This document shows positions 11,266 through 21,233 of a stretch of 64,000 nt of DNA, one piece after another. Made by a program: the position numbers and the translations under genes. Below the pieces are notes generated by a model. That model was given only the letters and a program-made list of their open reading frames with translations, was not told where the DNA came from and ran no database searches. The stretch's first letter is position 1, and the number at the start of each line of letters is the position of its first letter. Origin of the DNA: Nectonema munidae (taxonomy: Eukaryota > Nematomorpha > Nectonematoida > Nectonematidae); the NCBI GenBank assembly GCA_030549495.1, contig JAUIRK010000297.1, positions 186,001 through 250,000 of the forward strand. Reading direction: 5' to 3'.

Positions 11266-12298
11266 TAGTATTGTTAATAGCTAAGCAAACTACTTCATTT
11301 CGGAAAAAGAAAGATAACAAAGATAAGATGGCTTTAGAGCAAGCATAATTTTAATAAAGCAATAAAAAAGAATACTGCTGCTCTAAATTTATTTAATCTC
11401 AAAATTCAAAGTTGTCTAAAATTTGGTACTGATAGTACATAATTCTTACAAAATTTAGCCATGTGATTTAAATAAATTAACCATCTTGACGTTTAAAATC
11501 AAATAATTTTTCGGTAAAATTTTTGTCTATTTACGTTTATGTTAAAATATAATGAAATTTAATCTAAATTTGATAATAAAAAACTAGGAATAATAGGTAT
11601 GTTTTGTGAAAAACTAGGAATGAGCATAAAAACTAGGAATCGCTGGAGAGCCTGATAAGGGTATCGATTGCAACTTTGCAAATAAAACTTTAGAGTATTG
11701 TAAAAAATATATAAAGTAGCATTGACTAAACGCATTTATATAGAAAAAGACGTATACATTTTTAATAAATCCCAGGCAATTTTATAACTTTATTAACAGA
11801 AGGAATTCTATTAGCATGATGAAATTAATTTTATTGAAAAGAGCCAACATAGGGTCAGTTTTTATCAAGGTGATTTTTTATCCATTGTTATTTGATGCCT
11901 TTTTCTGAAATTATTTTTAATATCCAAGATCTACAAAATGAAGAAAATGTGAACAAGTTTGGATGAAATAACTTTATAAACAATCCAGGAATATTGCTTC
12001 TGGATGAAATAATTTTTCTTTTATGAATTCCAAAATTTACTATTCGGAAAAATTATTAAAATTACTTTAAATTATTAAAATCCAACTTTAATAGTAATTT
12101 AAATTTTAATAAAAAGTGTTGTTTTTTTAACTTTGATATTGTAAAATGTCTCAAACTACCAAATTTATTTCATAAGTTAATGTTTGCATTATTTCAAAAC
12201 TCCATTTAAAAATAAGTTTTAATCCGTTGTTTCCCGATGCAAGTGCTGCTCAGTTTTGGGATTAATGGGTGGGGGCAGTCTTCGCATGAGACTTTTAA
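11266..12298. other. AT-rich spacer
   Basis: No coding signal. AAAACTAGGAAT-like words repeat three times within 11580-11642. A GC-richer patch at 12236-12290 precedes the inverted repeat and does not match the other arm's flank. Confidence 0.4.
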
Positions 12299-12451
12299 TC
12301 TTAACGCGAACGCTCCCAATTTGGGAAACAAACGTATTGTCAAGTGATAGCTTGATTACTAACCACGCAGAATCGGGTCGCTAGAGCACTACCTAACCGT
12401 AAAAACCTTTGAATTCTTCAGAGGAAGAAAACCAGGGTAAAAAACCGGCAC
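12299..12451. repeat. Left arm of 154-bp inverted repeat around LINE
   Basis: This arm is the reverse complement of 20528-20681 with few differences. Shared words include GATTACTAACCACG, GAATCGGGTCGCTAGAGC, ACTACCTAACCGTAAAAACC and CTTCAGAGGAAGAAAACC. The homology stops on both outer sides. A diverged single copy of the middle is present at about 21038-21085. Confidence 0.8.
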
Positions 12452-12794
12452 GCATGAGATTTTTATTTTTTAACACGATTATAATCGATTAAGTGCAAAA
12501 TTAAAACATATATGTAAATATTCAAAATTTCATAAATTTATTAGTGGTGATGATATTTTTTTGATATAAGTTAAAAATAATCGAACATTTTATAAAATTT
12601 CATGTCTTGATTTAATGAAAAAAAAATGTTGGGGTAATTTTTTTTACAATTTATGCATAAATATGATTAACGCCATCTATAAAATTGAGAAATTTGTAAA
12701 ATGAACATAATGACATCTTAGAAATTATTTATTAAAATGAAATATATTTTTTTATATAATAATAACTTTATGAAAACAATGCTAAGAAATATTT

Positions 12795-13873
12795 TTGTTA
12801 AATTTTTTACAAGCAAAATTTTTTAGGCAAAATAGGGAATTTATTAAGGTCGTTGCTAGGAGCAAGAGACCCTCACCACCAATAAACACAATTCAACAAT
12901 CTAGGAAGCCAAATTACTACGCAGTTTTCTTGAAAAACATGCCTAACTTGGGTAGAAAATTAGGCACATACAAGGCGATTTTGGACCAGAAGCCTAAACT
13001 TAAGATAGTCAACATGTTCAAGTTGGCTAAGTTGAATTTAATTAAGGTCTTGGCGGAAGATAACGTTTCTAAGGAAGCGTTACTTCAACCATTTTCCCAG
13101 TGGCCTTTTGTCAAGGGTTATGTGCCTAGAGCTAAAGCCTGTGCTATTGTCATCAAGGGCTTAACCATGCAAGATGCACCAGACGTATCGGTGGTAGTTA
13201 AAGATCTAGGATTTTCTAACACTGTGGAACCACTGTTTAAAAATATGACAAGGGGATCTTGCCTAAAAGTGAACCTTGAGAACAAGGCAGCTGTTGATCA
13301 GCTGACCAAAAACGGACTGTTAATTCTAGGTCTGAAATTCGCCTGCCATGAGTTCCTACCCAAGCCTAAAGCATTTCAATGCTACAAATGTCAAAAACTA
13401 GGCCACGTGTCGGCTGCCTGCCCAAACAGAGAATGTTGTTTAATCTGCGGAGGCGAGCACGACCGTCGAACGTGCAAGTCAGCAACTCCTAAGAACGTCA
13501 AATGTTATTTGTGTGGGGGTGAGGGACACTCAGCTGCCTACAATAATTGCCCAATAAAACTGGCCGCTCTTCAACAAAAAGAACTCAGGTAGCTCCTAAG
13601 AAAACTTTCAAGGTAACAACAAAGGTAAAGCCTGCTCAGGTATACAGGCCAACATCATGCATTCCACAAAATCCAGTATTAACTAGTACCTCGTATTCTC
13701 AAGTAGTATCTAGCCCAGTATTACCCAAGGTACCAGTATCAAATGAGCCATCCTTCTCTGAGGAGGCCATTTTGAAAATAGCGCTCTCCATTTTCAAATC
13801 ACCACTGTTCAAAGAACAGTTCGAGAAAATGGTTAGCGCAGTGGCTGCGGACCTCCTACTAGAGTGTCAGTAA
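12795..13873 (+). pseudogene. LINE ORF1, gag-like nucleic-acid-binding protein
   Basis: The first part (to about 13590) reads openly for some 265 codons. It has a basic N-terminal half and then three zinc knuckles: CYKCQKLGHVSAAC, CLICGGEHDRRTC and CYLCGGEGHSAAYNNC. This arrangement is typical of Jockey/I-type LINE ORF1 products that coat the RNA. A single frame change near 13550-13590 shifts the C-terminal 100 codons (to 13873, ending AADLLLECQ) into another frame. No ATG begins the conserved part, so the 5' end is either truncated or decayed. ORF2 begins 27 bp downstream at 13900, the usual tight ORF1/ORF2 spacing. Confidence 0.8.
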
Positions 13874-13899
13874 ATAGGATAGTGTAGTGCCAATCTGCA

Positions 13900-15088
13900 A
13901 TGCTCAAATTTTTACACTTCAACATCAACGGCTTGGCTAAGAAACGTAGTGCTCTAATTGAGCTCCTTACCGAAAATAATATAGATGTCTTCTCTCTGAA
14001 AGAAGTCAAATCTCAAGCCAAGTATTCAATCTGCATCCTCGGATTTAGGACATTTGTGCATCCTGGAACAAGCCACTCGCGAGGTCTAGCGATGGGTTGC
14101 GAGAGGGGTTAAGGTTTCCGTTTCACGATAAGTGACCGGAGCTCGTGGCCCTGAAGCTTGTCTTGGCAGAGCTAGACATTTAGTTGTGTGTTGTTCAACC
14201 CGCCTAGTACCCTCTGTTGGACTACGAATTTATTGAAAGATATCTTCGCTCCTCCGATAAGGTGCCTACTAGGTGATCTAAACGCACCACACTAGGCTGT
14301 TCAGTGAAACCAATAGGGCTGGCACCGACTTACTCAAGTTGGTAGAGGTTTCGTATGCGTTTATCGTTAACGATCCAACACCGACTCGTGAAAAGAATGT
14401 GTTAGACCTTGCAATCATTTCTTTTAATCTAAGACCACTTCTAGCCTCAATAGTGGTTATCCAGGATTGCTGTGCATCTGATCACAAGCCCTTGTTGGTC
14501 ACGGTTTCTTTAGGTCCACAATTCCGCTGACAAGGGAAATTTAGTGAAGAGGTGGGTCTTCAGCCAAGCCAACTGGGATAGGTTTAGGTCGCTACTAAAT
14601 GATCCAGCCCCGCGGTCATGATGTGCATAGGAGTAAAACCTCCTGAGGAACTGGCGGAGTGTGTCAACGTGCTATTCTCTCCGCGGCACGAGAGGCAGTT
14701 CTCTTGAAGGAGGTTAGAAAATACGAAAATCCAATTCCGAAGAATGTCCTATTACTCATCAAACAAAAACGAGCTCTCTACAAAAAATACATTCACACTA
14801 GGGACGCCGAGACAAAGAATCTCATCAATCGATTACAAAAACTCATTAGGAAAAAGCTCGGCGAAACCACATCTAGGAAAGTCACAAGCATCACAAAAGC
14901 CTCTAACCCGCTACAGGGCTCTTCGAGAAGTTCTGGAACCTGGTTAGAGGGCTGAAGCCTGGCTACAAAGGTCCAACGTCGGTCACTTGGAATAAGCGAA
15001 CAGCCATTGAGGCGGAAGATAAATGTGCACTGCTTGCTGATTATTACAAAGATGTGTATAGGACAAATCCAGGTCCGAAAAATTTTAA
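13900..15088 (+). pseudogene. LINE ORF2 endonuclease half
   Basis: APE-type endonuclease and linker of ORF2. It starts MLKFLHFNINGLAKKRS (the NxNG motif of the family) and has VFSLKEVKSQ, where the catalytic Glu lies. It continues in other frames through CLLGDLNAPH (about 14260-14290) and ends with the ASDHKPLLVTV motif (about 14480-14510), whose Asp-His pair is catalytic. The linker (about 14659-14955) is Lys-rich. Two or three frame changes and in-frame stops separate the motifs. It is cut at 15096 by the inserted hAT-like element. Confidence 0.75.
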
Positions 15089-15096
15089 TTCTGAAA
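15089..15096. repeat. Target-site duplication TTCTGAAA (left)
   Basis: It is identical to 18654-18661. The 8-bp length fits a hAT-type insertion of the element between them. Confidence 0.9.
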
Positions 15097-15588
15097 CAGG
15101 GGCGCACATCCGGGGGGGAGGGGGGGCGAAAATGACCTTCGCTTCCCCCCCCCCCTCCCCCCAATAATTTTCTATAAGTAAGAGTTGCTGCTTGTTTATA
15201 AAACATGTATGATGATCATGATATCTATGTATGAATCATGTGAGACTTTCGAATCAATCAAACATCACATGCCAAGCTGCTCTGAAATTCCTATCGAACA
15301 TATTTTACACACGATGGGTGAGATCTATATAATAATAATCCATTGCTTCAATATGCACACAATAAGTCAGCAATATTTATCTCTTTATAGTATTTTGGGC
15401 AAACACATGTTGATGATCCACTAGATTTTCTCATCTTCTGTCACAGTTATTCTATTTCTCTTTCTGTCTCCTCTGTTTTTCTCTTCCGCTTTCTCTGCTA
15501 AAACTCAATCATTCACTCAAGCTCTCTTCTTTCATTCAAGCCCTCTTCTCTTGTTAAGCCTTCCTATCTCATTCAGTTCTCTTCTCTC

Positions 15589-15794
15589 CAGTGACGTAGC
15601 TAGGCTGGGGCATGAGGGGCCGTGCCCACACTTCTATGTACCGCATGGTGCCCCATGCAAATTATGCGATATCAGTTTTTGAAAATTTCTCCAATGAAAG
15701 GATCAAGAAAGTATACAAAATGTTGCTCACGTTTTTTGTATTTAAATTGTGCCCCCCCCCCCCCCCCATTAACTTTTTTCTGGTTACACCACTG
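15589..15794. mobile_element. Nested mini-hAT (MITE)
   Basis: The ends are CAGTGACGTAGCTAG and CTGGTTACACCACTG, inverted with mismatches. It is flanked by CTTCTCTC and CTTCTATC (7 of 8), a hAT-like duplication. It contains a C-tract near the right end and no coding region. The same insertion is in the second composite at 62514-62711. Confidence 0.75.
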
Positions 15795-16291
15795 CTTCTA
15801 TCTAATTTGCATTTAGAGTTAAATTAAAATAGTTTCCAATTGTTACAATTTTATATCAATGAATATTGTTAGACTCGCGCTAAGAATTTTTTTCAACAAA
15901 CGTCATTTAATCTTTATCACTACGTTTGTTACATTTGAAAACTTTTATTTTTTCGAGTCAAGAAATTTTTTTAATAGCTATTTGGGAATGAATATTTTGA
16001 CTAGCTATTCGGGTTAAAAGCGAATACTCTATTTTCTTAATATTTGAACAGAGATATCTTTTATAATGTTCGATTGTTAAATTTTATAAGTAACACTGTA
16101 CATAATCAAATACCTTTTTTAAAGAAAATTTGTTGATTATTATAGTAAAAATATCGAAACAAAACGTTTCAGTTGTTAAAAATGTACTTGATCTATTATT
16201 TATGACAGCTGTCAGAATTTTATTTGTAGACAAATATTCAAAAAAAACGCAATGGTTTTCTTTTCTCGTATACTTTGATTTATGTTAGTTT

Positions 16292-16627
16292 GGTCCTCGG
16301 ACATTTCGCTCCATTATTTTCATAAGACAGTTCGTCCCATGGACAATTCGCTCCATTATTTTCATAAGACAGTTCGTCCCATGGACAATTCGCCCCATTA
16401 TTTTCATAAGACATTTTGTTTCATGGACAATTCGCCCCGTTATTTTCATAAGATATTTTGTCTCATGGACAATTCTAAAAAATTAAGAGATAAAATGATT
16501 AATTTGAAATAATTTAATAGAGATAAAATAAACAAGGATATAAAATTTTTTCATAATTTTACACATAAGATGGATGAAACTAATAGCCTATGACACAATT
16601 TGTCAGGGGGCGAAATGTCTGTCGACC
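16292..16627. mobile_element. Foldback-type element with tandem-repeat arms
   Basis: The left end is GGTCCTCGGACATTTCGC and the right end GCGAAATGTCTGTCGACC. The left arm is a tandem of a roughly 42-bp unit containing GGACAATTCGCCCC, ATTATTTTCATAAGAC and TTTGTCTCAT. The flanks GTTAGTTT and GTTATTTA agree at 6 of 8. Arms made of short tandem repeats are the hallmark of foldback elements. The same insertion is at 63218-63544. Confidence 0.65.
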
Positions 16628-16861
16628 GTTATTTAAATAATTTTTTGATTATAAGGGCTAGCTACTTAAACGTTGGCTTTTGCTGCTTATAAAAACTTGA
16701 AAATATCAAATAAACTCTAATTCTTTATGCCTCCTATTATTTTTAAATTATTCTGAGAACAGACGGTTCCATTTTATAGTGAAAATTGCTTTATTAGTTT
16801 ATTTTGTTTCCTTTCTCTCTTATGTTAATTATGTAGCAAATTTTTCAATTTTAAGTAAAAG

Positions 16862-17020
16862 GTAAGGTACAGCGGGTGTATTTTTGTTGACAAGGCACTG
16901 ATGTACCGCTTATGTCAAACTATGAACAAATTCGTATCGATGAGGAATCGAATCCAGAGGCTTCCGTGCTAAGTCCATCATCTCAACCAACCTGCCATAC
17001 CACCCATAGAGTATGCTGTA
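16862..17020 (-). mobile_element. tRNA-like SINE, related inverted copy
   Basis: Read on the minus strand it has GGCAGGTTGGTTGAGATGATGG (an A-box-like start), GGATTCGATTCCTC (B box), then CATAGTTTGACATAAGCGG and GTGCCTTGTC, ending near GTACCTT. This is the same layout as the 3685, 28831 and 29203 copies, but diverged enough to be a separate subfamily. It is carried inside the composite hAT, and its twin is at 63783-63939. Confidence 0.6.
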
Positions 17021-17566
17021 GGGGGGTACGTCAAATTAGTTTCCAAAAACTTAAGTTCTACCCTTAAATTTTAGTTTTTGTTGAAGCTCTATAACTTTTT
17101 CTGATAAACTTTTTTTCCTTAAAATTTATTATAAAAGGCAAATCATTGCAAAATGTTAAAAGTTATTTTATTTTTTGTGGCTTGTATCAATTTAGCTTTT
17201 AAACTATTAATCAATCACATTTTTTCATATAAACATCGCAGGGTGTCTAGTAGACTCTTTGCCTTTAGACTACATTCACTCATAAAACTATCTAACCTTC
17301 AGTTATTTGTTTTCTCTATGAATCAAATATCTTTTCATCAATTCTTGTAATGTGTCTGGTAGACTACTTCATTTTTCAAATGAAAAGCCTATTCCACCCC
17401 CTAACAATTTTGGATTTTTTTAAACTAGTGTATATTCTGCAAACTTAATTAAAATATTTTCGCTGGAAGTATAGTATTTAAATTCACAAATTTTGTAAAA
17501 AAAAATATAAAGTAGTCTTATAAATTTAGGACTTTAGGTATGCGCTGAATACATTCTATTTTAAAG
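17021..17566. other. AT-rich internal part of the composite element
   Basis: No coding signal. A GTGTCTAGTAGACT / GTGTCTGGTAGACT word is repeated about 100 bp apart (17240 and 17350). Confidence 0.4.
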
Positions 17567-18538
17567 GGTCAACAGATATTTTGACACATAGACAATTCAC
17601 CCTATAGATGATTCGCCCCATAGATAATTCGCCCCATGGACAAATTGTCTCATAGGCTATTTGTTTCATCCATCTTTGTTTATTATATGTGTAAAATTAT
17701 TAAAAAATTTTATATTCTTGTTTATTTTATCTCTATTAAATTATTTCAAATTAATTATTTTATCTGTTAATTTTTTTTATCACTTTTAAATAATTTTAAA
17801 TTATTGATGATGAAATTGAAGAAAAAGATAATTACAATGATATTACAATTACAAGATATTAATTTTTATTTTGTTTAAAAATTTTAAATATTTGTTTCAT
17901 TTATAAAATAACTGCCTTTCAAAAAATAATTCTTCAAAAAACTAAATAAAATTAAAATATAGCTATTTTTATTGAGATGAGTTGTGGTATTAGGCAAAAC
18001 GTTCATATGCCAAACCGTTTTACGAAAAATAGTCTTATGAAAAAAGCGTAAAAGAGTCTAAAAAAATTGAAAAAACGGTTTTATAAAACAATAGTGCTAA
18101 TTGATCTGCATAAATAGAGTATATTGTCTATGGCAAGAATTGTATTATAAAAATAGAGCAAATTTTTAATGGAAAGAATTGTCTTATAAAAATAGGACTG
18201 GAAGTTTTATAAAAATAATAGAGCGCATTCTCTTATAAAAATAATGGAGCAAATTGAGCATGAGGCAAATCGTCTTATGAAAATTATGAGGCGAATTATT
18301 TTATGAAAATAATGGGGCAAATTGTTTTATGAAAATAGTTAGGCGAATTGTCCATGAGACAAAATGTCTTATGAAAATAATGGAGCGAATTGTCCATGAG
18401 ACAAAATATCTTATGAAAATAATGGGGCGAATTGTCAATGGGACGAACGGTCTTATGAAAATAATGGGGCGAATTGTCCTATGAAAATAATGGGGCGAAT
18501 TGTCTTATAAAAAGAATGGGGCGAAATGTCTGAAGACC
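17567..18538. mobile_element. Foldback-type element with perfect 8-bp duplication
   Basis: It begins GGTCAACAGATATTTTGAC and ends GTCTGAAGACC. It is flanked on both sides by TTTTAAAG (17559-17566 and 18539-18546), a perfect 8-bp target duplication. The right arm (about 18000-18538) is a tandem array of the complement of the 42-bp unit seen at 16292. The left arm is shorter, with ATTCGCCCCATAGA units. It contains no coding region. Confidence 0.8.
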
Positions 18539-18661
18539 TTTTAAAGGATTGTTTGAATATTTGGTCTCCCGTGGTATTTCCAGACCACTAATTTTGAAAA
18601 TTGCAACAAAAAAATTTCGCCACTCTCAATAATTTTGAGGATGTGCGCCCCTGTTCTGAAA

Positions 18662-19970
18662 TTGAGTTTTTTAGGCGTTTACCTGCGACGAACGACACTA
18701 ACTTCATCCTAGAGGACCTGATTTGAGAAATATCAAATCATTAAAAAGCTTAAAGCTAGGAAAGCGGCGGGATGGGATGAAGTTAGTAATTTATTCATCA
18801 AGAATCTTCCCCCTAGGTTTAAGGACGTCTTGCTGGCAATATATAACTCTTTTATAAAAGGTGGGTTTTACCCAGACTGCTATAAAAGGGCTATACTTAT
18901 TTGTGTGCCAAAGGCTAGCAAGAAGAGCGGCAAACCGAGTGACCTACGGCCTATCAGTCTTCTCCCTTGCCTCAGCAAAGTGTATGACAAATTAATTTTT
19001 GGAGTACTCGATGCTTGGTGCAAGGAGCATGCAATAATCCCAAAAGAACAGTTTGGATTCCAAAAAGGTTTGTCAACAAATCATGCTCTGCTTACCTTGC
19101 ATCATGATGTTGCAAAAAGCTTAACTGATGGCCTCTACGTAGGGATGATATCTAACGACCTGGAGAAGGCTTTTGATACGGTCTGGCACTGTTCAAACTT
19201 AGTAGCATCTTTGTGCCATCATGTATCTTCAAGGTAGTTCACAGTTTCCTTTCTCGATGCTCATTTCAGATAAGAATAAATAACAAATTTTCAGGGAGAA
19301 TAAGCCTAGGCCGCGGGGTCCCCCAAGGTTCACCTCTAAGCCCTCTTCTGTTCAACATCTACATATCTGATATTAGGGACTCTTTCAATAAGTCAATCTA
19401 TGCTAGGATAATCAGTTTCGCAGACGACATATGTGTATATTACTCCGCTAAGCGTGTTCGGCGTATTTGCAAACACCTTACGGACGTAAATACCATATTA
19501 GGGGGATATTTCACAGGATGGAACCTTAAAGTGAATTACTCTAAATGCAAGTTCATCATCTTTGGCGCTAATTGTCCCAAAAATAACCCGCCAACTATAG
19601 GGAATATTCCCCGAGTTCGCCACCTAAAATATCTAGGAATCAATTGGGATGCAGGATTTAGTTTTCATCGTGAGGCTCACGAAAAGATAAAAAAAAAAAA
19701 AGGGGAAGAAGGATCTAGCGCTATATGGATGTCTTAAAGACCTTGGGGTCAATTCCACGGTGGTAGGCAAGGTCATTAAAATCCTAACAATGCCAAAATT
19801 GACTTATCGAAACTCCATTTTGGGATGCCTTCCCTCAACTTGGACCAACAAAATAGACGACCTCGTGTATAAACTTTTTAGGACTGTTTATGGCAACCCT
19901 TTCACTATTGCTCATAGCATCGACCTCCTTTTCATGGTTCCAGAAAAGGTTGGAGAAATTAAATAAAAAG
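18662..19970 (+). pseudogene. LINE ORF2 reverse transcriptase half
   Basis: The RT domain continues the ORF2 interrupted at 15096. Motifs in order are KAAGWDEVSN (about 18765), SDLRPISLLPCLSKVYDK, EQFGFQKGLSTNHALLTL and NDLEKAFDTVWH. In another frame come GRGVPQGSPLSPLLFNIY (19313-19366) and the active site FADDICVYY (about 19420-19446), then LKYLGINWD. The thumb-like tail MPKLTYRNSILG...FRTVYGNPF ends near 19966. There are frame changes near 19210 and 19740. All RT catalytic Asp residues are present, but the gene is not translatable as one chain. Confidence 0.8.
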
Positions 19971-20109
19971 TTTATTGAAAAACTAAGGACACACAAGCAT
20001 TGCCCACAATTATGCCAAGCTTGGGAGCTCACGCAAACCCAGGCTGAAGCGTTCTTGGGGGTATATGCTAAAAAAAAAAGAAGAGAAAATATACAATAGC
20101 CCCCAAGCA

Positions 20110-20900
20110 ATAGGGAATTCTGCGTTCTGCGATATAGTTCTGTTTTTTCTGAGTTCTAGATCCGCCTACTTAAATTTAGGATTGGCACAAGGTATAAGTC
20201 CCAAAACAGTTTCATGTTACGAGCGAGGTTAGGCATAGTCGGTAATCTGGCCTCTGTAGGAGTCTGCTTGTAGGACCGTCTATACATTCCAATTTTAAAA
20301 CATATATCCTAAGGACGACATTTAGGGATGGAGTCAAATTCCAGGGGTAGATTGTTCCTAACCTAGCATGCCTTAAATTATGTATATCTTTATTAACCGC
20401 TATAACATGTATCAAATATTATTTATTAATAATATATAAGATATTGCATGCCTTCAAACGCTTTTATTTTGTAGCATATACCTTTTATAATCATATTCTT
20501 TTATTTAGGAACAAGATACATTCCGTTGTGCCGGTTTTTTACCCTGGTTTTCTTCCTCTGAAGAATTCAAAGGTTTTTACGGTTAGGTAGTGCTCTAGCG
20601 ACCCGATTCTACGTGGTTAGTAATCAAGCTATAACTAGACAATAAGTTTGTTTCCCAAATTATTAGCGTTCGCGTTAGGATAGTATCGATCACTCAGCTG
20701 TATTTGTAACATAAATTCTTGTAAAATAATATATATAACAAGGTATAGCTATGCAGTAAGAAGGGCCGTAGGTGTTTAGTGGGATGGAAAGTCCAGGTAG
20801 ACTTGGACTCAACATTCCGGGCGGGCCACGATATCTGAAAGGATGGGTGCGAACGCCACAAACAACTTAATTAATTAATTAATTAATTAATGTATAGAAA
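20110..20900 (+). mobile_element. LINE 3' region and tail
   Basis: After the RT tail, AT-rich sequence holds short coding-like remnants (MLRARLGIVGNLASVGVCL near 20215-20270), then the right inverted-repeat arm, then a GC-rich patch (20760-20850) and a TTAATT microsatellite at 20867-20891. Such a run commonly ends Jockey-like LINEs. Confidence 0.5.
20528..20681. repeat. Right arm of 154-bp inverted repeat around LINE
   Basis: Reverse complement of 12299-12451. It lies inside the presumed 3' region of the LINE, so the pair may be an element end, or the left arm may be an independent inverted 3' fragment. Confidence 0.8.
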
Positions 20901-21107
20901 ATGGAAATAATATAACCATAGTAGAAAGGAGAAGAAAAATTTTGTAAACTCTACATTTTTCCATTGTTTCGAAGATTTCCTATATGCCCACTTTTCATGA
21001 ATAGTCATTTCTACGTTAGGTAATCATGTACCACAGATTCATTAGTTTTTATGGTTAGGTAGTGCAGGGATAACCCAATTCTGTAATACAAAAAAGGACG
21101 TTCTTAC

Positions 21108-21233
21108 CCTTTCACCCATTTCTCCCTTTTTTGCTTTCAAGCCTTGAATTCCAGGCCTTCCCATTCTTCCGTCTGTTCCACTTTTTCCTGGTTTTCCTGG
21201 CAAACCATCCAACCCAGGAGTACCGGGATGACC
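21108..21233 (-). CDS. Collagen Gly-X-Y exon (126 bp)
   Basis: Forty-two codons opening GHPGTPGLDGLPGKPGKSG and ending KKGEMGER, between a TTGAAAG acceptor and a GTAAGA donor, phase 0 at both ends. One triplet carries Ala where Gly is expected (IQGLKAKKG), a single imperfection of the sort tolerated in non-fibrillar collagens. It is richer in Pro at the Y-equivalent positions than the other exons. Exon length is identical to those at 1827, 4345 and 23502. It is preceded on the chain by the exon at 23502-23627. A LINE 3' end lies only about 200 bp downstream on the + side. Confidence 0.87.

Larger units (their letters stand above)
15097..18653. mobile_element. Composite non-autonomous hAT-like element, copy 1
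   Basis: The ends are CAGGGGCGCACATCC and its perfect complement (TIR), with a perfect 8-bp duplication TTCTGAAA. No transposase is recognisable in the 3557 bp. It is a nest of passengers: a mini-hAT (15589-15794), a foldback element (16292-16627), a SINE (16862-17020) and a second foldback (17567-18538). A second copy of the family begins at 62026 and shares the first three passengers, so the composite has moved as a unit. Homopolymer C/G tracts near the left end differ in length between copies. Confidence 0.85.
12795..20900 (+). mobile_element. Jockey-like LINE, interrupted by a hAT element
   Basis: A non-LTR retrotransposon with an ORF1 carrying zinc knuckles, an APE-type endonuclease, a reverse transcriptase and a 3' region ending in a TTAATT run (20867-20891). 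The middle of ORF2 is split by the 3557-bp insertion at 15097-18653; the LINE sequence resumes with the duplicated TTCTGAAA. No RNase H domain was seen, which favours Jockey over I. The copy is dead: ORF1 lacks a clear ATG and ORF2 has many frame changes. The 3' region (20110-20760) includes the right arm of the inverted repeat. Confidence 0.8.

Noticed and set aside
16292-18538. CRISPR-like array of roughly 42-bp repeats
   Set aside because: The repeats are imperfect, contiguous without unique spacers and inverted in two arms, within a eukaryotic transposon. No cas genes.
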